From the NCBI GenBank assembly GCA_005656395.1, contig SRSI01000035.1, positions 124,001 through 188,000 of the forward strand: a DNA stretch of 64,000 nucleotides. Reading direction: 5' to 3'. The position numbers and the translations under genes are program-made. This document shows positions 11,393 through 24,602 of this stretch, one piece after another (positions within the stretch are counted from its first letter, which is position 1; each line of letters opens with the position of its first letter). The stretch is from Strongyloides papillosus (lineage: Eukaryota; Nematoda; Chromadorea; Rhabditida; Strongyloididae). The notes below the pieces were generated by a model, which saw only the letters and a list, made by a program, of their open reading frames with translations, was not told where the DNA came from and ran no database searches.

Positions 11393-12856
11393 CCCTTCTT
11401 CAAAGTTTGTTTGGTATAAACTCCCAATCACAATAAAAATAAATCTCATAAATCATATAATCTATTCTTATTATTTCTAAATAATTAAATTTAAATTGCA
11501 AAATAGATGGTTCATCAAAAATAAATCTATTTTGTTTTTTTACAATTCTTTTTCAATTATATTTTGAAAAATAATAAAAGTGCTGTAAACAAAGTAATAT
11601 ATTATATTTCATTTAATTTGCTAGTGGAAGAGGAAGTGGAATTTCTATTTATAACTGGTGAAATGTAAAAAAAAAAGAATTTTTTGATAAAGGGCATCTG
11701 TTTTTCAAGTGTATGTAATTCTCAGAAATGGAAAATTACCATGGGATACAAATTTGTTCCTTAAAATTGAATATTTCTTTTTTTGAATTAGAAATATAAT
11801 TAAATTAAAATTGTTGTAAAGTTTTTTTTCTTAAGGAATCGACAGTTGCTTTTAATATTATTAAGGAAGAGTGAAGTAAATTAATCATTTTAATACTGTA
11901 AGTGGAAAAAAAGTTTTCTACTGTTGTGATGGGAGAATTATTGCTTTTGGTTAGTGCAAGATACTTGGAATGATTTTACTTTTAGGGATCTTAATTCAAA
12001 AAACTAAATGTCATAAAAGTGGGAGTTGTAGATTAACATTACAATAAATGTTTGTTTAAAATTAAAAATAGGAACATAATTGCATAAAATGATGTCATTT
12101 ATTTATTTAGCTTATTTCTTATGTTTTTCTCTTAAAAAACATCTAGAAAAGTACATAAATGAGTCTTGACAAAATTCATTTGGGAAAAATACTTCATTTT
12201 AATTGTTATTTTCCTTCAGTTGGTGGAATTATGTTGTATTAACTTTAAAAAGACAAATATAACATTATAAAACCATATAAATCAAACTAATGATAATTGA
12301 CCATTGGAGAAAAACTTAAATAAATATAGAAATAACACTGCTTATATGATTGTATAATGATAAGAATGATAATAAAAATTTTTAAATTATTTATTTAACT
12401 TGTAATATTTATTTATATACTAAACATTGGTAATATCAAAATATACTTGATTTATCATTTTTACTTTATTAATTGACTTTGGAATGCTGGGTAAACTACA
12501 TTCATTTTAAGATTATTTTTACACTAACATTGAAGATTGAGGTATTGATATGTAATGAGAGATAAAAAATATGATGAAAAAATAGAAAAATAAGACGTAA
12601 TATATTTTGTCGAGATGGTTTGATTAATTTTTTCGGGAAAAACAAAATATTTCTAAATTCTTGAATAAAATTAAAACTGAAAACTTTTGATTATTTAACT
12701 TTTTATCTTGTAAATTTACAGAAAAAATGAACATTTTTACCATGTGTTTAGAAAATTATGATAAAAGCAGTTTTAAATTGAAATGATAACTTAAATGATT
12801 AAAAATTACACTGATAAAAGTCTTTATATTTTCAAGCATGTTTCATTTTATTAAAA
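11393..12856. other. Intergenic; left copy of the sphingomyelinase duplication begins near 12424
   Basis: I see no gene. The last ~430 bases (from about 12424) reappear with high similarity from about 14862, upstream of the second sphingomyelinase, so they belong to the duplicated unit and probably hold its promoter. Confidence 0.55.
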
Positions 12857-14618
12857 ATGATGGTTTATTTATTATTTTTACTTATATTACCATATTTTAT
12901 CAATGGTGATTCAATTTATAAACATAGGAAGGTAAATACATGAGTCAATGTTGTTGTTTATATTGTAAAAATTTTAGCTGCAAGATTCATTAAAAGAATC
13001 ATTTAAATATGAATCATTGAGCAAAGATTTATGTGACATTTGCAAAACTACAATGACACATGTAGTTGAAATGGCACGCAATGGAACAGATATTGCTGAC
13101 ATTGAGAAGTACATTCTGAAGAGATGTATTAAAGAGGAAACAGAACTTCCATTTGTATGTGAAGGGTTAGTAGCAAATTTCACAGATGAAGGAGTCTTCG
13201 TTCTTAAACAAACAAAATATACAGCTAACCAGGTGTGTGAAGCATTTGTTAAAGATTGTGGTGCTTCGGATCCATTAAATGAGATGTGGAAATTTACTGT
13301 ACCTTTAGGTAAACCACCAGTTAAAGGATGGCCTAAAGTTACAAATCCACAAAGTACATTGAGGGTCTTGCATTTAACCGATATACATATCGATCATGAA
13401 TATTATCCAGGATCAGAAGCTAAATGTAAGACGATGAGTAATGAGAGATTAGTTTGTTGTAGAGTATACTCATCACTAAATAATAGTAATATCAAAGTTC
13501 CAGCTGGTTATTGGGGATCTCCTCATAATTGTGATATTCCATATAGAACTTTTGTTAATGCTATGGAACATATATCTAAAAATGATAAATTTGATTACAT
13601 TATAGTAACAGGAGATATGGAATCGCATGATATATGGACATATTCAAAAACTAAGACAATGACGAATGTTTTAAATATAACTTCTGTTCTTCAGGAATAT
13701 TTTCCAAAAACACCTATATACCAAGCTACGGGAAATCATGAAGGTGTACCGATGGATGCTATGGGACCACATACAATGCAAGAGTATGCAAAAAGAGGAC
13801 CAGCATGGCTTTACAATACCTTTGCTCAAGCATGGAAAAGAGATCTACCAGCAGATACTCAATCTGATATCAAATATAGGGCTAGTTATGCTGTTAAACC
13901 ATTTTCCGGTTTAAAAATTATATCACTTAATACACTATATTGTTCAAAAAATAACCTTTATAATTATATCAACCAAACAGATCCAGATGATACAATGTCA
14001 TGGCTTGCTACTGAATTATTCGAATCAGAAAAAATCGGAAGGAAAAGGTTCATATCATTTCACATATCCCTCCAGGTAGTACATATTGTTTGAAAGGATG
14101 GTCATTTAATTTTTATGATCTTGTATATCGGTTTTGAAGATACAATTGCAGCATTAATGTATGGTCATACACACAAAGATTCATTTGAAATTTACTATGA
14201 GAATGCTGATGTTAATGGTAGACCATATCATGTTAATTTTGTTGCACCAAGTTTGACAACATATTCACATATTAATCCGGCATTTAGAGTTTATACAATT
14301 GATGGAAATTATCAGGGAAGTTCTTATACAGTTCTTGAGTCTGAGACATACTACGCAAATGTAACAGAGGCAGACGAGTATAATCCTCCAAAATGGGAGT
14401 TGGAGTATAAATTGAAGGAAGATTTTGGAATGAAAGATTTATCACCAGCATCTTTTCATGAGTTAGCGAATGTTCTTAATAATGATTTAGATGAATTTAA
14501 AAAGTTCTACTTTTATTATAATAGGAACCATGGAGATTGTGACAATGAATGCCGAAGACATATTATTTGTGGATTAAGGTCTGCAAGAAGTTATGATAAG
14601 GCAAATTTATGTCCATGA
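12857..14618 (+). CDS. Acid sphingomyelinase, tandem copy 1 (frameshifted in places)
   Basis: Hydrolyses sphingomyelin to ceramide and phosphocholine in lysosomes or outside the cell. Exon 1 (12857-12931) gives a signal peptide (MMVYLLFLLILPYFINGD). Exon 2 starts at 12978. Next is a saposin-B domain (LCDICKTTM...CEGLV...KDCG), then a Pro-rich linker and the metallophosphoesterase: TDIHIDHEY, VTGDMESHD, TGNHEG, SHIPPG and YGHTHKDSF supply the Zn ligands. The C-terminal domain has paired Cys (GDCDNECRRHIICGLRSARSYD). Compared with copy 2 there are two one-base gains in GGAAGGAAAAGG (about 14037-14050) and one in TTTT (about 14133). Together they restore the frame, so only about 30 residues, including the SHIPPG ligand loop, are out of frame as written. 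I suspect sequence errors, but real damage is possible. Confidence 0.8.
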
Positions 14619-15296
14619 TAACTGTAAGAAAAGTTTGCTATTTTCACTAAAATAACTTTTCGATTTTTACATCCTATTTTCAATTTTATCTTTGTTTTTC
14701 CAAAATCTAACTTATAAATCACAATTTCTTAATGAAATTATGTCCTTTAATCCTGGGAATTATACTTTTTTTTCGAATTTAGGTACATTATTTAACTGAA
14801 AAAGTATCACTAAATAATTTTGTATATATAAACAATTAAAAATTTCAGTATATAACGAACTAGCATTGGTAATATTAAAATATACATGATTTATCATTTT
14901 TACTTTATTAATTGACTTTTAGAATGTTGATTAAACTACACTCAATTTAAGATTATTTTACACTAACATCGAAGATTGAGGTATTGATATGTAATAACAG
15001 ATAAAAAATATAATGCAAAAATAGAAAAATAAGATGTAATGTATTTTGTGGAGATGGCTTGAATAAATTCTTCAGAAAAACAAAATATTTCTGAATTCCT
15101 TAATAATATTAAAATTTAAAACGTTTGATTACTTAACTTTTTATCTTGCTAATTTACAGTAAAATGAACATTTATACCATGTGTTTAGATAATTAAGATA
15201 AAAGTAATTTTAAATTAAAATGATAAATTAAATGATTATTAATTGCACTGATAAGGTCTTTTAATTCGCAGGAATGTTACTTTTTATTTAGAAATT

Positions 15297-17083
15297 ATGT
15301 TTTATATAATATTCTACTTCTAATACCATATTTTATCAATGGTAATTCAATTTATAAACAAGAAAAAGTAAATACATGAATCTATGTTGTTGTTTTTATT
15401 TTAAATTTTAGCTTCTAGATTCATTAAAAGAATCATTAAAAGATGAATCATTAAGTAAAGTTGCTTGCGACATTTGCAAAACTACCATGACAAATGTTGT
15501 TGAAATGGCACATAATGGAACAGATACTGCTGACATCGAGGAATACATTTTGAGGAGATGTATTTTGGAGGAGACACAAATTAAAGTCATATGTGAAGGG
15601 TTGGTAAAAAGTTTTACAGATGAGGGAGTTTTTGTTCTTAAACAAACAAATTATACAGCTGATCAGATTTGTGGAGCATTTGTTAAAGATTGTGGTGCTA
15701 CAGATGATCCATTGAATGATATGTGGAAATTTGTTGTACCTTTAGGTAAACCACCAGTTAAAGGATGGCCAAAAGTTACAAATCCACAAAGTACATTGAG
15801 GGTTTTACATTTAACCGATATACATATCGATCATGAATATTATCCAGGATCAGAAGCTGATTGTGAAACGAAAAATGACAATGATAGGATGGTTTGTTGT
15901 AGAGTATATCCATCAGTGAATAATAGTAAAATAAAAGTTCCAGCTGGCTATTGGGGATCTCCATATGATTGTGATATTCCATATAGAACTTTCATTAGTG
16001 CTATGGACTATATTTCTAAAAATGATAAATTTGACTATATTATAGTAACAGGAGATATGGAATCACATGATATGTGGGCATACACAAAAACTAAGACAAT
16101 GACAAATATTTTAAACATAACTTCCGTCATTCAGGAATATTTTCCAAAAACTCCTATTTACCAAACAACAGGGAATCACGAAGGTGTACCAATGGATGCT
16201 ATGGGACCACATACAATGCAAGAGTATGCAAAAAGAGGACCAGCATGGCTTTACAATACCTTTGCTCAAGCATGGAAAAGAGATCTACCAGTAGACACTG
16301 AATCAGATATCAAGTATAGAGCTAGTTATTCTTTAAGACCATTCTCTGGTTTAAAAATTATATCACTAAATACAGTATACTGTTCAAAAAATAATTTTTA
16401 TAATTACATTAATCAAACAGATCCGGATTATACATTGTCATGGCTTGTCTCCGAGTTAATGGAATCAGAAGAAATAGGAGAAAAGATTCATATCATTTCA
16501 CATATCCCTCCAGGTAGTACATATTGTTTGAAAGGATGGTCATTTAATTTTTTATAAAGTTGTATATCGGTTTGAAGATACAATTGCAGCATTAATATAT
16601 GGTCACACACACAAAGATTCATTTGAAATTTACTATGAGAATGCTGATGTTAATGGTAGACCATATCATGTTAATTTTGTTGCACCGAGTTTAACAACAT
16701 ATCCATATAATAATCCGGCATTTAGAGTTTATACATTTGATGGAAATTACCAGGGAAGTTCTTATACAATTCTTGAGTCTGAGACATACTACGCTAATGT
16801 AACAGAAGCAGATGAGAACAATCCTCCAAAATGGAAGTTAGAATATAAACTTAAGGAAGACTTTGGAATGGAAGATTTGTCACCAGAATCTTTTCATAAG
16901 TTAGCAAATGTTCTTGAGAAGAATACTACTGAGTTTGAAAAGTTTTATCTTTATTATAATAGAAACCACAGATCTTGTGGAAGTAAATGTCAAAAGAATG
17001 TAGTTTGTGGGTTAAGATCTGCTAGAAGTTATGATAAGGCAACTTTTGTCCATGATAACTGTAGGAAAATTTGGTTATTTTAA
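15297..17083 (+). CDS. Acid sphingomyelinase, tandem copy 2 (frameshifted in places)
   Basis: A close paralogue of the copy just upstream, with the same two-exon plan (intron 15368-15411) and the same domains: saposin-B, then TDIHIDHEY, VTGDMESHD, TGNHEGVPMD, SHIPPGSTYC and, in the shifted frame, YGHTHKDSF. The signal-peptide exon is broken: from the ATG at 15297 the frame hits a stop after eight codons, whereas a one-base shift reads on into the hydrophobic stretch shared with copy 1. A second one-base gain lies in a run of six T (16548-16553) where copy 1 has five. After it the frame runs to 17083. The intact metal-binding motifs suggest a working enzyme with consensus errors, or a very young pseudogene. 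Confidence 0.75.
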
Positions 17084-17931
17084 ATAAATAATATTACAAT
17101 TTTTTTACAATATGTTTTCAATTTCATCTTTGTTTTGCCAATGTCTAATTTATAAATCATAATTTTTTAAATCTGTCTTCAATTCTTAGGGATTATAATT
17201 TTTTTGATTTTGAGTGATTATTTTATTAAAAAGGTATTACTAAATAATTTTAAATAAACAAATAATATAAAGATCTAGTAAATAAATTTCTATACTTATG
17301 ATAAAGCAAAAAAGTAAATGAATCACTATTATTTTTATGTTGTAAGTTATTTTAAAATGAATGTTTACACGTGCAAATCTTGATAATGTTATATATATAA
17401 GACCATTTTAAATTTAAAAAGAGAAATTTTTACTGTATCAGGAGAAACTTAGTTAGGCTAATTAATTAATTTTTATTATGTCTAGTACGTAACCAAAAAA
17501 AACTCATAAAAATTTTACTATAAACAATTTTATTATTATCATAAATTTTTTAATGGTTATAGTGGTTTATTTGCTTTAAAAAATTTCATGTTTACAGTAC
17601 AAATTCTGTTTTAATAGGACACATCGGTGTACTTCTAAAACGTTATTATTATCAAAAAAATATTAAGCACTTTAAATATATGATCAAAAACATCTTTAAC
17701 CTTTCTAAAGTTATTACGTACTTTCAAATTCTATAAAAAAAGTAATTAACATTTAATAAATTAAAAATTCCATTAATATTCATTTTGAAATAATTATAAA
17801 TAAAATAATTAACAACATAAAGTGCTTTTTTCAAATACATTAGATGAAAAAAAATAAAAATATATTTAAATTTTTCTTATTTTAAATTAAAAAACTCAAA
17901 TAAAAAAGCATATTAATTTTATTCTCTAAAA
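17084..17931. other. 3' flank of sphingomyelinase copy 2 and promoter region of receptor R1
   Basis: No gene seen. The segment resembles the regions before receptors R2-R5, including a TGTTTACAGTACAAATTCTG-type block at about 17589, and so is part of the amplified unit. Confidence 0.5.
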
Positions 17932-18917
17932 ATGGATAAATATAAATATTATTATATAGATTATGGACATGATCTAAATATCACACATAAATGCGGCAGA
18001 AGAATTCTTTTAAACAGTCTCAATTTAAAAATTAACACCATATTCACGTAGGAATATTTTTGTTTTTATTATCATTACTTGCAATAATGTTACAACTTTT
18101 GGTATTCTCAGTATGTTGAAAATATCTTGATTATGAAAAATAAATTTTTAGAGTTTCTACAATAAAAAGATCTGTTCAAGAACACTTGTTTTCTTATTAT
18201 TTATCATCATGGAGTTTGTATGTTTATTCAACAGCTCTGTCACATATAAACTATATTTGATATACTAAATGTTGATTTATTGTAATAATTATGGATCACT
18301 CCTAAATTCAACATACATCGGACGTGTACTATTCGTCTTCCTTCTTACATTAAATCGTTTTGACGTATTTATAATATTAAATACTTTTTCAAAGGAGATC
18401 AAAGAATTCTTTTACCTTTTTGGTATTGTTCTTTTTTATTCCTGGATTGTGGCCATTATTTGTATTTTATTTAATACCACGTTTTCGTATGACATATTAT
18501 ACACAAATTTACCAGTGGCAATACATACACCCATTAAGATGTCAATTAGGTATTGAATTGGAAAATAAAACAATATATTTTTGTTTAGGAATGTCTTTTA
18601 TAATGCAAATTTTACTAATTGTTAAAATATTTACCCTTCGTTGCCAAGCCTCAAAAAAAAAGATATTAGTTGCTAGAAATCTAAAAATTTTTATCTATGC
18701 ATTTTTGTCTTTTGCAACCACAGCATTTTTGAAAGTGATTTGTAGTGAAGTATTGGTAGAATCTTATCAGTATGAAAAAAGAAACAATTTATGTCAAATT
18801 TCATTATACTAAGTTCTGTCTCAAATAGTATTTTTATTTTTTGCTTTGTTAAGTAAGTGTTTCAAAACTTAATCTTAAAATTAATAATAATTTTTAAGAG
18901 ACATTCGCAGAAAGTAA
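17932..18917 (+). pseudogene. 7TM chemoreceptor R1, tandem family, broken
   Basis: First member of a five-gene receptor array. Conserved blocks are found in order but in different frames: the MDKYKYYYIDYG start, TM1 ending ...LVFSV, the TM3 block NSTYIGRVLFVFLLTLNRFD, TM5 KTIYFCLGMSFIMQILLIV, TM6 and a TM7 tail. An early stop and several one-base shifts interrupt it, and the third-exon tail is cut to KDIRRK. More diverged than R3-R5, so it is probably a true pseudogene. Confidence 0.65.
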
Positions 18918-20308
18918 TATGAGTATTTTTAAATTTTGTAAGAATCAAACAAAATTGGTTCCATTGACTTTAATAATAGAACTATCATTTAAATACTCCT
19001 TTACACATGAAGTTTTAATGTTACTGAACAAGAGATGGGAAAATTTAATTACTATATGCTATAAAAAATCTTTTTGATCTGTAATAAAAAAATTAACTTT
19101 ATCGTCGCCATAACTTCATTCAACTTTTAACTGATTTTTTTGAGAAGAGAATATCTAAAAAGATGTATTTTTTCTGGCTTCAAGATATAAAGAATGGCAT
19201 AAAGTTTTTGACATACTTGGCCAAGTTGTGTTTAAAAATATGCATTTTTTTGGACATTTTTTTGTGTTGTAATTCGTTGTCATAAATAACTTCTTCAGAG
19301 TTAATGAAACTTTTTGGACCAATGTCTATTTGGAAGGTTAAAACTAATCAATAAAGATAAAACTTAATATTATAAAAATTGATTAATAACTAGTTAAATT
19401 ATGGACCAGAAAGCGTGGTAGTTTTCATTTAAAAAATTTTAAACAGAATACGTTTAAATGATAAACAAAGCCATGCAGAAACATGATCATCGGCTGGCTA
19501 TTTTAGATAGAATAATTTTGCAATTTGTTTGAATATTTTTATCTTTGTTTTGACAAAGTATAATTTATAAATCATAATTTCTCAATGAAAATCTATCTTT
19601 TAATCTAAGGGATTACAATTTTTTTTTAATTTGAGTACATTATTAAACTAAAAAGTACCACATAATTTTATGTATATAAATATAAAAAAAACTAATATAG
19701 AAATTTTGATGTTTTGATAAAGTAAAAAAGTAGTAAAATTTTCATTTTTTATGCTGTAAGTTATTTATAATAAGATATTAACACGTAAAGTTTTGACAAT
19801 TGTTTTATATATAGGACCATCTTTTAACTATTAAGGAGAGTTTTTTATTGTATTAGGGGAAATTCAGTTAAGCTAAAAAATATTTTATTATGGTCTGGCT
19901 CGAAACTAATAAAACTCATAAATTTTTACTAAAACAATTTTATTTTTATCAAATTTTTATAGATATGGTGTTTTTTCCCTTAGAAAATACATGTTTACAG
20001 TACAAATTGTTGTTTGCATAGTACACTCGTTATACTTCCAAAACGATAGCAAAAAAACCAAAGCAGAGATTAAAAAATCAAAACATCTTTAACCTTTCTA
20101 AAGTTTATTACATACAATTCTATAAAAAAGTAATTAACATTTAATAAAATAAAATCCAATATCATTTAAAATTATTTTAAAGAAAAATAATTAACCACCT
20201 AAGGTGCTTTTTTTAATACCTTGAATGAGTAAAAACAGTATATTAATTTTTTTCTTATTTTTATAAAAACTTAAATAAAAAAAGCATTTCATTTTTACTC
20301 TCTAAAAA

Positions 20309-21360
20309 ATGGAACACATAATTATTTTTATGTAGATTTATGCAACATGATCTAAATTTCACCCACAATTGATTCAGAGAACTCTTTGAACAATCTCAGT
20401 TTAAAAACTTTAACACATATTCATGTAGGACTAAGTTATTTTTTTATTATCATTACTTGCAATTCAATTTTACAACCTTTTTCGTATCTTCTCAGGTATG
20501 TTTTACAATATCATTTTTATGTTACAATAACTCTTTTACGAGTTTTCTTTCAATAAAAGAGACCTTCTTCAAGGAACTACATTGTTTTCTTCATTATTTT
20601 TTCATCATGGAATTTTATCATTCATTCAACAACTCTGTCCCATTATAACTTCCATTATAACTATATGTGATATAATAAATGTTTGATTTATTGTTAATAA
20701 TTATTGGATCACTCCTGAATTCAACATACATCGGAAGTGTACTATTCATCTTCCTCCTCTACATTAACTCGTTTTTGGCTTATTTTACAATATCAATTAC
20801 TTTTGTAAAGGAGATGAAAGAGTCTTTACCTTTATGGATGTTTTTTTTTATGGCCTGTATTGTGGGATTATTTGTATTTTATTTAATCCCACGTTTTCGT
20901 ATGAAATATTATACACAAATTTACAATTGGGAGTATGTGCATCCAATAAGAGGTATATTAGGTTTTGTAATAGAAAGTAGAACAATATACATTTTCTTAG
21001 GAATATCTTTTGTATTCCAAATTTTACTAAGTTACTTAAAATATTTTACATTCGTTGTTACACCTCAAAAAATGGCCTTATTTGCTGCTGAGAACTTAAA
21101 ACTTCTTATTCATGCACATATTTTGTGTTTTGTAACAACAACAGTTTTAGAACTTATTTGGGATGGAGTATTGTTTGAATTTTATACGAATAATGTATGG
21201 TTAATTGTGCCCTATATGTTACACATATTCAGTTCTGTTTCAAATACTATTTTGTTATATGCTTTGTTAAGTAAGTTGTGTCAAACTGTTTACCTAAATT
21301 AACAATAATTTTTAAGAGAAATCGTAATAACATGATTCTTTTTAATATTTGTAAGAACAT
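20309..21360 (+). pseudogene. 7TM chemoreceptor R2, tandem family, broken 5' end
   Basis: The 3' two thirds (20679-21302) reads openly: TM3 NSTYIGSVLFIFLLYIN, TM4, the FRMKYYTQIYNWEYVHP loop, TM5 RTIYIFLGISFVFQILL, TM6 ...TTVLELIWDGV and TM7 SSVSNTIL. The N-terminal exon and TM1-TM2 carry stops and shifts (e.g. after ATGGAACACATAATT...). The canonical LNRF after TM3 is altered to YINSF, and the C-terminal tail exon has lost one base (ATCGT where R3 and R4 have ATTCGT). Probably a pseudogene. Confidence 0.62.
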
Positions 21361-21670
21361 AAACAAAGTTAATTCCATATCTTAAACCATAAAAAATATT
21401 GTTTAAAATAATTCATGAACATGAAATCTTAGTGTCACTTGACAAAAGATTCTTGTAGTGGTTGATCTTATGTTTAGATAAAACGAAGAATATATAAGAA
21501 AGTAGAAATATTTTTTCATTATAATCATGCAGTTTACACAAGCACAAACAACATTTAAAAACTAAAGATTAAAAAGTGGCTAATACTAAAAAAAGTTCAC
21601 CATATGTGTAAAATTTAAAAAAAAAGTGGATTATTTTGTTAAAAAGGAGTTGTGTTTTTTACGAAAGTAA

Positions 21671-21900
21671 ATGCTGAATGAATATTGTTTGTAGATTTAA
21701 AGTTCCTGTTAGAAGTTAAGATAAAGTAACTTATTGCATATTATAAATCTTACAAAAGTTAATTATTTTGAATAAAATAATATTAAAATATATTTGCACT
21801 ATATTTTTAACTTTATCTCTGTTTTGACCAAAGTATATTTTTAAAAATACAATAAAATTTCTTAATGAAAATCTTTCTTCTAATTCTAGAGATTATATAT
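21671..21900 (+). pseudogene. Eroded 3' end of an acid sphingomyelinase gene
   Basis: Between receptors R2 and R3 the DNA aligns with the last exon and 3' flank of the sphingomyelinase genes: CCTGTTAGAAGTTAAGATAA matches the codons for SARSYDK in the live copies (CTGCTAGAAGTTATGATAAG), followed by matching 3'-flank text. No frame remains. Similar but weaker remnants lie at about 19450-19640 and 27930-28110. Confidence 0.6.
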
Positions 21901-22413
21901 TTTTTTGAATTTGATTGCATTATTTTATTTAAAAAAGTATTAATATATAATTATAAATATATCAATGATATAAAAGGCTAATATAAAAGTTTAAACGTTT
22001 TCATAAACAATTATATTGTAATTATTAAAATTTTTATAATGTTGTATTTTTTGTTTAAAAAATTAATATTTATGGTACAAATTATGTTACCATAGTAAAA
22101 CACCGGTATAGTTCAACATGTAATTAACTTTAAATTAATTGTTAACTCTCTAATAATGAATTCAATACATCTTAATTTTTTTTTAATGTTTACCGAATAT
22201 TTTGAAATTCCATAAAGTGAATAATAAATTTCTAGTAAGATACAATTTTTTAATGTTATTTTTTGATTAGCTTGTAAGAAAAATAATAATCACATTAAGC
22301 TACCTTTTAATATGTAAATGGCTAGATATATACATATATTAGTCACTTTTTTATTTTAAATTGAGTACATATGTAAAAAAGTATTTTACTTTTAATTTCT
22401 AATTTCTAAAAAA

Positions 22414-23510
22414 ATGGATGAATATGGTTATTATTATCATACGCCTGATGTAAATTTTACCGAGGAAGAGTTGAATATGACATTTATAGATTATATTACA
22501 TGTGATCCATTTCAAGATAGTATTGTAACATCTATTCAAGCAGGAATACCGTATTTGTTATTATCCTTATTTTCTATAATTTTACAGCTTTTTGTATTCT
22601 CAGTACGTTTTAAAATATTCTTAATTATGAAGAATAAATTTTAGAGTTTCTACTATAAAAGAGATTTTTTCAAGAATACGTGTTTTTTTATTATGTTTAA
22701 TCATGGAGTTTTGTCATTTATTCAACAAATCTGTCACCTTATAACTTCAATTTTAACTGTATTTCAAACACTTATAATGGTAGATCTTATGTTATTTTTA
22801 TCAATTATTGGATCACTTCTAAGTTCAGCATATATTGGAAGTGTATTATTCACCTTCCTTCTTACGTTAAATCGTTTTGACGTATTTTACAATTTCAGTT
22901 TCTTTTTTAAAGGAAAGGAAAGAAGATTCTACATAATTGCCACTGTAATTTTTTATATTTGGATTGTGGTATCATCTCCATTTTATTTGTATCCAAACTA
23001 TCATTTGGTATTCAATTTAGAATTTTACCAGCAGAATTATATACGCCCATCAAAAGATTCATTAGGTTTTGAAATGGAAAGTAAAACAATATATACTTTT
23101 TTAGGAATATCTTTTGTATTACAAATTTTACTAGTTATTAAAATATTTTATCTTCGTTGCAAAACCTCAAAAAGAGTGATATTAGCTGTTGAAAATTTTA
23201 AACTTCTTATTCATGCCTTTTTGTGCTTTGCAACAACAACAGTTTTAGAATTGATTTGGGATGGAGTATTGTTTGGGCCTTACCATTACGAAAAAATGAC
23301 AATTTTAACTCAAATTTTGCAAGTATTTAGCTCTGTATCAAATACTATTATTTTTTGCTTTGTTAGGTAAGTTATGTCAGTACTTCACTACATTAATAAT
23401 AATTTTTAAGTGAAATTCGTAATATGATCATTTTTAAATTTTGTAAGAAACGAAACAAAATTGTTTCTGTTAGAAATATTGTTAATAGAAATCTTTATTT
23501 TAAGAAATAA
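22414..23510 (+). CDS. 7TM chemoreceptor R3 (intact member of the tandem family)
   Basis: The best member of the array. Three exons in phase: 22414-22602, 22645-23366 and 23411-23510, about 336 residues. The introns are 42 and 44 bp (GTACGT...TTTTAG and GTAAGT...TTTAAG). An acidic Tyr-rich extracellular N-terminus (MDEYGYYYHTPDVNF) with N-glycosylation sites precedes TM1 (PYLLLSLFSIILQLFVFS), TM2, TM3 ending FLLTLNRFDVFYNF (an LNRF in the place of DRY), TM4 with a WIV core, TM5 TIYTFLGISFVLQILLVIKI, TM6 ending TTTVLELIWDG, and TM7 SSVSNTIIFCFVR. A basic tail follows (SEIRNMIIFKFCKK). This is the plan of nematode serpentine chemoreceptors; I cannot assign an Sr class. Ligand unknown. Confidence 0.8.
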
Positions 23511-24602
23511 AGATCGTATAAAAAAAATATTTACTTATTCACATTCAGTTTATATTAAGCCGATATCTTGACGAATTCCTCTATCTTTTTAAGAGAAATA
23601 TAATTAAAAATTCATGGTCATGAAAGTCTTGGTGTCATATGGCAAAAGTGAAAGAATTTGTTTATTAATATAGCTATTAAAAAACTTCATTGGTCTTTAA
23701 TAAAAAAATAAGTAAAATTAATTTCATCATCACTTTAACTCTTTTCAACTTTAACCAATTTTTATGAGATAATAGCCAAAAGATGTGGTTTTTCTAACTT
23801 GAAAGGAAAAATTGATCTTTAAAGCTTTGGCTTATAATTAGTTAAGTTCTTTTAAAAAAATAAAATAAATATATTGGAACTCGAAATAACATCATAATAG
23901 TTTTTCTTATAAAAATAAAGTCTCCATAATAGTTGGGTGACAGACAGAATCAGACTATAATAAACAAAATGTTAGATGTTTTTGTTGACTATACAGGATC
24001 AACCATATGTATTTATGGGACATTTTCAATTGCCAATAACTTAGAAAAAAAATTGAAAATTTATAAATTCTTAGAAAACATGAATGATTCAATTGATAAG
24101 TATGATAGTACTACAATCTCATTAGATTCAGAGAAAAGAATAATGAATAATTTTTTCATAATAATATTTTTGTATTTTAATTTTTCTTGAGGTAATGTTT
24201 TTATAAAATGTATTTCTGTTATATTAAATTGCTTTTTATTACTTTATTTAAATATTATAAAAGTCGTGGTTTACAATTTTTAAATCAAAAATAATTTATC
24301 ATAAAAACTAATGAAGAATAATTATTACTAATAAGTATTGTTATTTTGTTAAAATTAATTACTTTCTAAATGTATGCAAGGACAATGAATAAAAAGAACA
24401 ACTAGTTGTTTATTTTTTATCTGGGAAGTATTTTGGATTTTTAGAAGGCGTTATTCAGTAGTAATGTATTTACATTTCAAGTGGGTTTCATATATATAAT
24501 CGTAAATTTTACTTAATCTCTATAAGTAAAACTAAAAACGTTTAGAGATTTAATAACAGCATTCTAAGAATATATTATAATACCATCCAGATTGGTGCTG
24601 TC
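23511..24602. other. Spacer between R3 and the inverted-repeat element
   Basis: It contains one open frame of 85 codons (23933-24190, MGDRQNQTIINKML...) with no homologue that I recognise and no splice or promoter support. I treat it as unproven. The rest resembles other inter-receptor spacers. Confidence 0.4.

Larger units (their letters stand above)
12424..17300 (+). repeat. Tandem duplication of a ~2.4-kb sphingomyelinase unit
   Basis: The unit 12424-14861 (5' flank, gene, 3' flank) is followed directly by a second unit from 14862. Flanks align base for base over long stretches (e.g. ATTTATCATTTTTACTTTAT at about 12450 and 14888; GAAGATTGAGGTATTGATAT at about 12532 and 14972), as do the exons. 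Confidence 0.85.

Noticed and set aside
23933..24190. 85-codon ORF between R3 and R4 as a gene
   Set aside because: No recognisable domain, no splice sites and no similar frame in the other spacers.
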